From Anaerolineae bacterium (GTDB taxonomy: Bacteria; Chloroflexota; Anaerolineae; JACIWR01): a stretch of DNA of 6,552 bases. Below are positions 1 to 5,066 of the stretch, one piece after another. Location: contig JAGGZG010000014.1 of NCBI GenBank assembly GCA_021162125.1, forward strand, positions 1 to 6,552, given 5' to 3'. Position 1 is the stretch's first letter. Each line of letters begins with the position of its first letter. The notes under the pieces are model-generated. The model ran no database searches, had not been told where the DNA came from, and worked only from the letters and a program-made list of their open reading frames with translations. The translations under genes and the position numbers were made by a program.

Positions 1-148
1 GGGTTGGGGTGAACGTTGGCCGGGGCGTGAGGGTCGGCGTCGGCGTGGGCGGCTCGCCGCTGGTGAGCAGGTACGAGATCAGCGAGGCAAAGACGATCAC
101 GTTGATTATAATCACTATAATGACGGCGATCCACTGTTTACTGGTCAC
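1..148 (-). CDS. N-terminus of a membrane-anchored surface protein with Thr/Pro-rich linker (partial)
   Basis: Read on the minus strand from a GTG at 148-146, this frame stays open to the window edge, giving 49 residues. It begins MTSKQWIAV, has one strongly hydrophobic segment (about residues 6-28, rich in Ile/Val, ending in SYLL), and then enters a low-complexity Thr/Pro linker (TPTPTLTPRPTFTPT, residues 35-49). This is a signal-anchor or uncleaved signal peptide followed by an extracytoplasmic spacer. Such linkers are frequent in Chloroflexota cell-surface and secreted proteins. Two GGAG boxes lie 3 and 8 nt upstream of the GTG, and a good extended -10 promoter sits about 36 nt upstream, which supports this start. 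The functional domain lies beyond the window, so no activity can be named. It is divergent from the TPR gene. Confidence 0.8.
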   Translation of the reverse strand, partial: MTSKQWIAVIIVIIINVIVFASLISYLLTSGEPPTPTPTLTPRPTFTPT

Positions 149-183
149 GTTCTCCACTCCAGAGGGTGATTTTCGTGTTAGAG

Positions 184-212
184 ATTATACCACTCCCCGG
201 CCTGGGATGCAA
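184..212 (-). promoter_or_regulatory. Extended -10 sigma-70 promoter for the surface-protein gene
   Basis: On the minus strand the -10 box is a perfect TATAAT (plus-strand 184-189) preceded by TGG, making the extended form TGnTATAAT. A weak -35 box, TTGCAT (207-212), sits 17 bp upstream. The predicted transcription start near 177 leaves a leader of about 30 nt before the GTG at 148. Confidence 0.7.
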
Positions 213-252
213 CCGGCGCTGGCCATTGCCTTTTTGCTGGCCGGGAGAACCG

Positions 253-281
253 TTGACACCCCTGGGGCGGTGTGTTATAAT
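253..281 (+). promoter_or_regulatory. Perfect-consensus sigma-70 promoter (TTGACA-17-TATAAT)
   Basis: TTGACA at 253-258 and TATAAT at 276-281 are separated by exactly 17 bp, all consensus. Transcription should start near 288 and run right, giving a leader of about 200 nt before the TPR gene at 495. So strong a core promoter usually needs a repressor or a downstream control if output is to be limited; the dyads in the leader are candidates. Confidence 0.8.
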
Positions 282-311
282 GGACGTACAGGTGGATCAC
301 CGTCATTTGCT

Positions 312-328
312 GATCATCGGCGATGATC
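312..328. promoter_or_regulatory. Perfect palindrome just downstream of the predicted start (operator candidate)
   Basis: GATCATCGGCGATGATC has 8-bp arms (GATCATCG and CGATGATC) around a single central G. It lies about 25-40 nt downstream of the predicted start of the rightward transcript, a typical place for a repressor site. It could also fold in RNA, but the one-base centre fits a DNA-binding dimer better. No regulator is identifiable here. Confidence 0.4.
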
Positions 329-399
329 CGGCGCAGGGAAGGCAGGCGGATATTGGCGATGGGGTAGATTTCTCGTGTCATGAGGAACGGTCAATTCCG

Positions 400-418
400 T
401 GTATAAGCCGTTTATACA
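400..418. promoter_or_regulatory. AT-rich inverted repeat in the leader upstream of the TPR gene
   Basis: TGTATAAGCCGTTTATACA has perfect 7-bp arms (TGTATAA and TTATACA) around GCCGT. It lies 76 bp before the TPR gene start, well inside the leader from the promoter at 253-281. It resembles an operator for a dimeric regulator. It is not followed by a T-tract, so it does not look like an intrinsic terminator. Confidence 0.4.
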
Positions 419-494
419 GAAATAATTCGGGATAATCAGTGGTTGTGCGGCTGAGACAAAGTTGACCGATTGATTTGTGAGGAGCTGATTGAGC

Positions 495-1148
495 ATGGCA
501 AAGAGGAAGCGAAGAAAGGGTGCAGTGTTTGGAGAAAGCGCTCTTGGTCCGGTTTACTTGACCCAATACGAAGTCACATACGAACCCCTGCAAGAGCCAG
601 CTTATCGGCGTTTGCCGAAAGTGGTCAAAGAGCAGCTAGAGAGGTTGCACGACGAGGCGCAAAAGAATCCACGAGAGGCGATCCCTAAGTTGCTGGAGCT
701 GAAGAGGAAATATCCACGAGTGCCGCAAATTTACAATTATTTGGCGGTTGCGTACTCCAGTATGGGAGAGATGGAGAAAGCGGAGGAGATAACGCAAGAA
801 AACATGCGACGGAATCCAAAGTATCTGTTTGCGAAAATAAATCAGGCGCAGTTTTACCTAAAGAGAGGAGAGTACGATAAGATACCTGCTCTCTTTGATA
901 ATAAGTATGATTTGCAGATGCTGTATCCAGGGCGTAAGAGGTTTCACATTGCCGAAGTAGCGAATTTTATGGGGATAATGGGGTTATACTTTGCCAAAAG
1001 TGGTCAGCGGGAGGTAGCGGAGAAGTATAACAAGATATTGCAGGAGATAGCGCCAGAGTATCCCATTGCGAGACAGTTGGATCGAGAATTGAATCCAGGG
1101 CTCGCTGTGCGAATGCTAAAACGATTGTTGGGTGAACAAGATGAGTGA
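495..1148 (+). CDS. TPR repeat protein, function unknown
   Basis: This encodes 217 residues. The N-terminus is very basic (MAKRKRRKG). A helical region (about 40-75) leads into TPR-like helix pairs: residues 76-109 are the clearest, with the pattern YNYLAVAYSSMGEMEKAEEI followed by NP. Weaker repeats lie at about 110-134 and 152-190. No catalytic motif, signal peptide or membrane segment is visible, so the likely role is a cytoplasmic protein-protein scaffold, possibly touching nucleic acid through the basic tail. AGGAG at 480-484 lies 10 nt before the chosen ATG. A TTG at 489, 4 nt from that box, would add two residues. Codon use is unlike the genes at the right end: of 19 arginines none is CGC, while CGA and AGA/AGG make up 14, which suggests foreign origin. 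It stands alone behind the promoter at 253-281. Confidence 0.8.
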   Translation: MAKRKRRKGAVFGESALGPVYLTQYEVTYEPLQEPAYRRLPKVVKEQLERLHDEAQKNPREAIPKLLELKRKYPRVPQIYNYLAVAYSSMGEMEKAEEITQENMRRNPKYLFAKINQAQFYLKRGEYDKIPALFDNKYDLQMLYPGRKRFHIAEVANFMGIMGLYFAKSGQREVAEKYNKILQEIAPEYPIARQLDRELNPGLAVRMLKRLLGEQDE

Positions 1149-1176
1149 AAAAGAAGGCCGCACAACCTTGCATGTA

Positions 1177-1193
1177 GCCGACCCGCCTTCGGC
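1177..1193 (-). repeat. GC hairpin followed by TACA on the minus strand, possible relative of the 1387-1489 repeat
   Basis: On the minus strand the arms GCCGA and TCGGC enclose AGGCGGG and are followed directly by TACA. The same design, a variable GC stem whose last bases run into CTAC, is seen in the repeat at 1387-1420. The similarity is short, so kinship is an inference. Confidence 0.35.
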
Positions 1194-1306
1194 AGTGGGT
1201 ATACGGCGCGAAATTTGCCAGCCGTGGCGATTTCAATGCTGTGGAGTCTTGCCAGAATCGGTGGGCGGGTGATGCACACGTTATGCCGCCACGCCGGAGC
1301 CATATT

Positions 1307-1562
1307 CAGGGAATGTTCAGGAGTCTGAATGATGCCGAAAAAGTCGCTTCCGTTCTTGTGCTGCGCCCCATCGTGCCATGCTCGCCGCCGGAGCGTGAAC
1401 GCTCCGGCTACGAGGTGGAAGCCCCCTGTGGGGGCTGATTCAGGCCCGGTAGGGCCTTCCATCCTCGTAGTCCGATGGTTCACCGTCGGGCGGGCGTGCG
1501 GGAAACCGGCAACGGCTTTTTGGAGATGAACGGCCCTCAGACGGTGCTCTAAACATTCCCTG
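1307..1562. repeat. 256-bp imperfect palindrome: two inverted copies of a hairpin-bearing unit (REP/MITE-like)
   Basis: The ends are an 11-bp perfect inverted repeat, CAGGGAATGTT (1307-1317) and AACATTCCCTG (1552-1562). Moving inward, matching boxes recur in inverted order: GTCTGA (1323-1328) with TCAGAC (1537-1542); AAAAAG (1338-1343) with CTTTTT (1516-1521); a hairpin with a TGAA loop (1387-1408) with one with a TTCA loop (1472-1489); CTACGAGG.TGGAA (1408-1420) with TTCCA.CCTCGTAG (1457-1470); and two central GC hairpins (1420-1436, 1442-1457). So each half is about 120 bp and the halves are diverged inverted copies of one unit. There is no transposase and no clear target duplication. It resembles a BIME-like or miniature non-autonomous element. 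Confidence 0.65.
1387..1489. repeat. Four-hairpin core of the inverted element
   Basis: Hairpin A has 9-bp arms GCCGGAGCG and CGCTCCGGC around TGAA (1387-1408). B has arms AGCCCCC and GGGGGCT around TGT (1420-1436). C has arms AGGCCC and GGGCCT around GGTA (1442-1457). D has arms CCGATGG and CCGTCGG around TTCA (1472-1489), with one G-T pair. The linker between A and B is the near-complement of the linker between C and D. The whole core can therefore fold either as four hairpins or as a long stem capped by B and C. Nothing resembling a tRNA or a known riboswitch is seen. Confidence 0.65.
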
Positions 1563-1693
1563 GTAATGAATTCTCCACCGGTTAGTTGTGTGTAGTGAGA
1601 GTTTTGTGGCGTGGGCTGCTTTCCCGCAGCTGCCCGGCGGGTGATGCGGCCAAACCTGCAAGGTCACAAGTTGTTACAAGAACGGAACAGGTC

Positions 1694-1891
1694 ATGGGAA
1701 CAAAGCCAAGCATAAAGAAATGCTACACTAAAGTGAATATCCACAGCCAGAAAAGCGATTTTGCTTATTGGCAAACACAACCCTACCAGGTTCGCCTGGC
1801 AACATTGGAGCAAATCCGGCAGGAATATCATAGGTGGCGGTACGGTGCTGAACCAAGACTTCAAAGAGTTTATACAATCGTTAAACGATAA
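1694..1891 (+). CDS. Small protein paired with a nucleotidyltransferase, putative toxin-antitoxin partner
   Basis: This encodes 65 residues from ATG 1694. The C-terminal part, from DFAYWQTQPYQVRLATLEQI (22-41) to GAEPRLQRVYTIVKR (51-65), is the pattern I recall for short proteins encoded directly upstream of MNT-fold nucleotidyltransferases in many bacteria. This is recognition from memory, not a search. It is a charged, helical, soluble protein with no catalytic motif visible. The start is uncertain: ATG 1694 has only a weak upstream CAGG, while GTG 1733 (52 residues, starting NIHSQKSDF) sits nearer the conserved block. Its last 47 nt also encode the start of the nucleotidyltransferase in the +1 frame, which implies translational coupling. 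It is likely the partner or antitoxin of that enzyme, but which of the two is toxic cannot be read from sequence. Confidence 0.7.
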   Translation: MGTKPSIKKCYTKVNIHSQKSDFAYWQTQPYQVRLATLEQIRQEYHRWRYGAEPRLQRVYTIVKR

Positions 1892-2312
1892 CCACGTTCG
1901 GTACTTGATTATCGGCGGTTACGCTGTCGCGTTGCACGGTTATCCGCGTTACACTAAAGACATGGACGTGTGGATTGAGATGAGCCCGGAAAACGCGGCG
2001 AATATGGTGAAGGCGTTGGAGCAATTCGGGTTTGGCTCATTGGGGTTGCAAGCCGCTGATTTTCTGGTCCCCGACCAGATTATCCAACTGGGGTATCCAC
2101 CCAGTCGAATAGACCTAATCACGACACCGCCAGGGGTGGACTTCGAGAGTTGCTATCCGTCACGGGTTGAAGTTGTGATTGACGAGGTCACGGTGAACTT
2201 CATTGATTTGGACAACCTCAAAAAATGTAAGAGAGCGGCTGGGCGGTTACAGGATTTAGCGGACTTGGAGAACCTGGAATCTGATGCGACTCGCACCGGC
2301 TCTGGCCGCTAA
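1845..2312 (+). CDS. MNT-fold nucleotidyltransferase (AbiEii/DUF6036-like), putative toxin-antitoxin component
   Basis: This encodes 155 residues from GTG 1845, chosen because AGGTGG (1832-1837) lies 7 nt upstream and the family typically begins at the helix before the GG motif. A longer frame from 1761 has no support. The nucleotidyltransferase signature is intact: GG at 24-25, DMD at 39-41 (the two metal-binding aspartates), and a third acidic residue at D90 in SRIDLIT. The C-terminal GRLQDLADLENL (133-144) is a further typical block. Family members transfer a nucleotide or nucleotides to protein or RNA; the minimal MNT enzymes act in toxin-antitoxin or abortive-infection systems. No HEPN partner is present; the overlapping small protein takes that place. 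The glycosyltransferase begins 35 nt later but is functionally unrelated. The fold is confident, the substrate unknown. Confidence 0.85.
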   Translation: MLNQDFKEFIQSLNDNHVRYLIIGGYAVALHGYPRYTKDMDVWIEMSPENAANMVKALEQFGFGSLGLQAADFLVPDQIIQLGYPPSRIDLITTPPGVDFESCYPSRVEVVIDEVTVNFIDLDNLKKCKRAAGRLQDLADLENLESDATRTGSGR

Positions 2313-2347
2313 CCGCAAGACGTTATTCTCGCCACGAGAGGCACGCT

Positions 2348-3343
2348 TTGTCACTAAAAGTCTCCGTGATAGCCACCGTTAAAAACGAGGAACACAGCAT
2401 CCACCGCTTGCTGGATTCTCTGGCTGCGCAAACCCGCCCGCCCGACGAGGTGGTCATCGTGGATGGCGGGTCCACCGATGGCACGATGCACGTGTTGGAG
2501 GATTACGTCGTCAGAGATGTGCTGCCCCTGCGGGTGCTCGTCCGCCCCGGCACCAATATCGCCGCCGGGCGTAACGCCGCCATCGAGGCCGCTACTCACG
2601 ACGTCATCGCCTGCACGGATGCGGGGGTACGCCTCAGCCCAAACTGGCTAGCCGATTTGGTGCGTCCCTTCGAAGAAGACAGCACCGTGCCGCTGGTCAG
2701 CGGCTTCTTCCTGCCCGACCCGCAGACCCTGTTCGAGACCGCACTTGGAGCGACGACCCTGCCCGCGTTGGCGGACGTAAACCCCCGGCACTTTTTGCCC
2801 TCCAGCCGCTCGGTGGCCTATCGGCGGGAAACGTGGGAGCGGGTGGGGCGGTACCCGGAGTGGCTGGATTACTGTGAGGACCTGGTCTTCGACCTCCGCC
2901 TGTACGAACTCTTTGATTCTTTTCCCTTTGTCCCGCAGGCCGTGGCCTACTTCCGCCCCCGCCCGAGCCTGCGCGCCTTCTTTCGGCAGTATTACCACTA
3001 TGCCCGGGGCGACGGCAAAGCCGACACCTGGCGCAAGCGTCACTTCATCCGCTACGTGACCTATCTGGTGGTACTGCCACTGTTGTTTGCCCTGACCGTC
3101 GGACATAGTCCCTGGTGGGCGTTGCCTCTGCTAACGGGCGCGGCGTTCGTCCTGCGACGGCCCTATCAGCGCCTGAGACCGATGCTCGCCCGCTACGGAC
3201 TCCTCGACCGGGTGCGGGCCATGCTCTGGGTGCCGATCATCGTCGTGACGGGCGACGTGGCCAAGATGCTAGGCTATCCGGTTGGAGTGTGGTATCGCTG
3301 GCGACGCCGGTTACCCTCACGCCATCTGCTCGCCGCGCAATAG
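2348..3343 (+). CDS. Family 2 glycosyltransferase with C-terminal membrane segments
   Basis: This encodes 331 residues. The GT-A nucleotide-sugar fold starts at once (VSVIATVKNEEHSI, 5-18), followed by the UDP-binding DGGSTDGT (39-46). DAG (91-93) stands where many members have DXD. The likely catalytic acidic pair is E177-D178 in DYCEDLVFDLRL, and an aromatic FFRQYYHYARG (211-221) stands where processive relatives have QxxRW. Two or three hydrophobic segments (about 236-269 and 291-306) suggest membrane association, so it probably adds sugars to a lipid carrier or polysaccharide at the inner face of the membrane. The donor and acceptor are not predictable. The start is TTG 2348, preceded by AGAGG 6 nt upstream; the frame begins right at the fold, so little could be missing. 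It follows the nucleotidyltransferase by 35 nt and may share its transcript. Confidence 0.88.
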   Translation: MSLKVSVIATVKNEEHSIHRLLDSLAAQTRPPDEVVIVDGGSTDGTMHVLEDYVVRDVLPLRVLVRPGTNIAAGRNAAIEAATHDVIACTDAGVRLSPNWLADLVRPFEEDSTVPLVSGFFLPDPQTLFETALGATTLPALADVNPRHFLPSSRSVAYRRETWERVGRYPEWLDYCEDLVFDLRLYELFDSFPFVPQAVAYFRPRPSLRAFFRQYYHYARGDGKADTWRKRHFIRYVTYLVVLPLLFALTVGHSPWWALPLLTGAAFVLRRPYQRLRPMLARYGLLDRVRAMLWVPIIVVTGDVAKMLGYPVGVWYRWRRRLPSRHLLAAQ

Positions 3344-3383
3344 AGTGGGGTTGGTGGGGTACTGATTAGGAGGTCGTGTTGGT

Positions 3384-3953
3384 ATGAGCAAACGTATTAT
3401 TCAGAAGCCGTTCCCCGCATTATACCCGGTGCCCGTGATGCTGATTACCAGTCTGGACTCAGATGGAGAGCCCAATGTCTTCACCGTGTCGTGGGTGGGT
3501 ACGGTATCTTCGTCACCGCCGCAGATAGCGATCGGTGTGCGTCCTCACCGGTATTCCCGTGCGGCGATCCAGCAAACCGGCGAGTTCGTAATCAACGTCC
3601 CAGACGAGAGTTTGTTGCGTGCAGTGGACATCTGTGGCCACGTGTCAAAGGCACGGGCCGATAAATTCGCCCTCACCGGTCTGACCCCAGTCCCAGCTTC
3701 CCAGGTCAGAGCCCCACTGGTGGCCGAATGTCCGGTCAACATTGAGTGCCAGGTGGTGCAAACACTCTCGCTGGATTCGCACGATCTCTTCGTGGGGAAG
3801 ATTGTAGCTCTCCATGTGGACGAGGCATTGCTAGACGACACTGGATTTATAGATTACAGCCGGACGCAGCCCATCGTCTATCTGGGCAATGAGTACTGGA
3901 GCCTGGGGCGGAGGCTGGGGACCTCGGGCTTTTCCCGGCGCGAAGGGGAATAG
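3384..3953 (+). CDS. Flavin reductase-like protein, FMN-binding split barrel
   Basis: This encodes 189 residues, the usual length for the flavin reductase-like family (PF01613 type). Typical elements appear in order: the first barrel strand PVPVMLITSLD (15-25), GEPNVFTVSWVGTVSSSPP (28-46), the flavin-binding strand QIAIGVRPHRYSRAAI (47-62), GEFVINVP (66-73), the DKFALTGLTP segment (93-102) with ECPVNIEC (115-122), and HDLFVGKIVALHVDE (133-147). Members bind FMN and either reduce flavin with NAD(P)H or act in other flavin-dependent redox steps; a cytoplasmic flavoprotein is likely, the exact reaction not. A full AGGAGGT (3368-3374) lies 9 nt before the ATG. It starts 40 nt after the glycosyltransferase with no promoter visible, so co-transcription is possible. 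Confidence 0.88.
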   Translation: MSKRIIQKPFPALYPVPVMLITSLDSDGEPNVFTVSWVGTVSSSPPQIAIGVRPHRYSRAAIQQTGEFVINVPDESLLRAVDICGHVSKARADKFALTGLTPVPASQVRAPLVAECPVNIECQVVQTLSLDSHDLFVGKIVALHVDEALLDDTGFIDYSRTQPIVYLGNEYWSLGRRLGTSGFSRREGE

Positions 3954-3984
3954 TCTCTGATTATCTGCGTCCGAAAGATTGATT

Positions 3985-3999
3985 GCGGCTGGAGGCCGC
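3985..3999 (+). repeat. GC hairpin followed by GCTATG, possible degenerate copy of the hairpin repeat
   Basis: Arms GCGGC and GCCGC enclose TGGAG and are followed by GCTATGTGGGAGAG. This recalls the CTACGAGGTGGAAG that follows hairpin A at 1387-1408. It lies in the 105-bp gap between the flavin reductase and SPFH genes. With no T-run after it, it is a poor terminator. The relation to the 1307-1562 element rests on a short match. Confidence 0.3.
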
Positions 4000-4058
4000 G
4001 CTATGTGGGAGAGTTCGTTAGTCCGTATAACTGACCGATGAGAGAGGAGAGTCAAATT

Positions 4059-5066
4059 ATGGTGATCGCAACGATACTCAGTGGATTGGCCACCCTGTTC
4101 TGGCTGAGCCTGGTGGCTTACGTGGTCTGGGTGCTCGTGGAACGCAGTCGTCGCCGGGAGCAGAAGATACGTATCTCGGTGATAGCCGTTATCCTGAGTG
4201 GAGCACTGCTTTCCAGCGCCCTGGCTTCCAGCATAGTGGTCATTGACGCTGGCGAGGTGGGAGTGGTGTTCAACGCCTTCATCGGCACCAAGTCGACGCC
4301 ACTGTATCCGGGTATGCACCTGATTATCCCCTATGTGGAGACGGTGTACCGTTATCCCACTCAGGAGCAAGTGTATACCATGACCCAAACGCCCAGTGCG
4401 GAACAAATCGCCTACGGAGCGATGCAAGACGACACCCTTTGGTCACCTACCCGCGAGGGTTTACAGGTGGGCATTGATTCTTCCACCCGCTACGCTATTG
4501 ACCCACGCCAGGCCCCTCACGTGCACAACAGCTTCCGCAACACCTACGTCGAGGTGCTGATCCGTCCCACCATCCGTTCTATCGTACGCCACTACGTCTC
4601 TCAGAACACGGTGACCGACATCTATGGCCCCAAGCGGCGCGAGATTCAAATAGCTATCGAGAACGACATCCGTGAGCGCTTTGAGCAGGAGGGCTTTCTC
4701 CTTCTCTCTTTCGACATCCGCAACGTGAACTTCACGCCGGACTACGCGCAGTCTATCGAGCAGAAGCAGATCGCCCAGCAGCAGGCCGAACAGATGCAGT
4801 ACGTCTTGCAGCGTGAGCAGCAGGAAGCGGAGCGGAAGCGCGTAGAGGCCAAGGGCGTCAAGGACGCAGCCATTACCCAGGCCGAGGGCGAGGCGGAGTC
4901 CCTGCGCCTGATCAGCGATGCCCTGGCCAAGAACCCGAGCCTGCTGACCTATCGCTACATCGAGAAGCTGTCACCCAACATCCGGGTGATGATCCTCCCC
5001 AGCGGCACGCCTTTCATCCTCAACCCGGAGCAATTGATCGGGGAGACGACTGGAAATGGAGAATAA
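4059..5066 (+). CDS. SPFH/prohibitin-family membrane protein
   Basis: This encodes 335 residues. Two N-terminal hydrophobic helices (about 3-27 and 38-60) are split by a basic loop (ERSRRREQKIR). The SPFH (band 7) domain follows, from VVIDAGEVGVVFNAF (60-74) through YPGMHLIIPYVETV (83-96) to about 230, with the prohibitin-like stretch FDIRNVNFTPDYAQSIEQKQ (218-237). A long Gln/Glu-rich coiled coil (232-285) and a short C-terminal domain complete it. Such proteins form ring- or cage-like oligomers at the membrane that organise lipid domains or regulate membrane proteases such as FtsH. ATG 4059 is preferred over ATG 4038 because AGGAG (4045-4049) lies 9 nt before it and nothing suitable precedes 4038. 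A second TM helix before the SPFH domain is less usual than a single anchor. It overlaps the next gene by 11 nt. Confidence 0.88.
   Translation: MVIATILSGLATLFWLSLVAYVVWVLVERSRRREQKIRISVIAVILSGALLSSALASSIVVIDAGEVGVVFNAFIGTKSTPLYPGMHLIIPYVETVYRYPTQEQVYTMTQTPSAEQIAYGAMQDDTLWSPTREGLQVGIDSSTRYAIDPRQAPHVHNSFRNTYVEVLIRPTIRSIVRHYVSQNTVTDIYGPKRREIQIAIENDIRERFEQEGFLLLSFDIRNVNFTPDYAQSIEQKQIAQQQAEQMQYVLQREQQEAERKRVEAKGVKDAAITQAEGEAESLRLISDALAKNPSLLTYRYIEKLSPNIRVMILPSGTPFILNPEQLIGETTGNGE

Larger units (their letters stand above)
149..494. other. Divergent intergenic control region
   Basis: I see no convincing gene between the left-pointing surface-protein start and the right-pointing TPR gene. The region holds two back-to-back sigma-70-like promoters whose -35 boxes are 40 bp apart. 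A direct repeat GCTGGCC (218-224 and 236-242) lies between them. Two perfect dyads (312-328 and 400-418) lie in the transcribed leader of the rightward promoter. Short open frames here lack ribosome binding sites. Confidence 0.6.
1149..1693. other. Long non-coding stretch with hairpin repeats
   Basis: This stretch has no gene I would accept. The open frames in it on both strands read straight through hairpins and have no ribosome binding sites. It holds a GC hairpin at 1177-1193, the inverted-duplication element at 1307-1562 and a small hairpin with GCTGC/GCAGC arms at 1615-1630. No intrinsic terminator (hairpin plus T-run) is visible after the TPR gene, and I see no convincing promoter for the gene pair that follows. 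Confidence 0.6.

Noticed and set aside
178..381. Minus-strand open frame starting MTREIYPIANIRLPSL
   Set aside because: The first third looks protein-like, but there is no ribosome binding site before the ATG at 381. The frame also runs through both divergent promoters and loses any protein-like composition. A decayed fragment cannot be excluded.
1181..1270. ACCCGCC (1181-1187) and GGCGGGT (1264-1270) as element ends
   Set aside because: A 7-bp GC-rich match 76 bp apart is expected by chance, and no further similarity extends it.
1004..1483. 159-residue minus-strand open frame across the 1149-1483 region
   Set aside because: It overlaps the end of the TPR gene and reads through the hairpin repeats. 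No ribosome binding site or recognisable domain.
1586..1693. N-terminal extension of the small toxin-antitoxin-like protein to 1586
   Set aside because: The added residues look non-coding and no ribosome binding site precedes that start; the family-like sequence begins much later.
1761..1844. Longer nucleotidyltransferase start at 1761
   Set aside because: The extra residues are the shifted reading of the small protein's conserved block, and GTG 1845 has AGGTGG at good spacing.
4026..4031. TATAAC as a -10 box for the SPFH gene
   Set aside because: No -35-like sequence lies 16-18 bp upstream and there is no extended -10 TG.
3831..4427. 198-residue minus-strand open frame
   Set aside because: It is antisense to well-supported flavin reductase and SPFH genes, with His/Ser-rich composition typical of a shadow frame.
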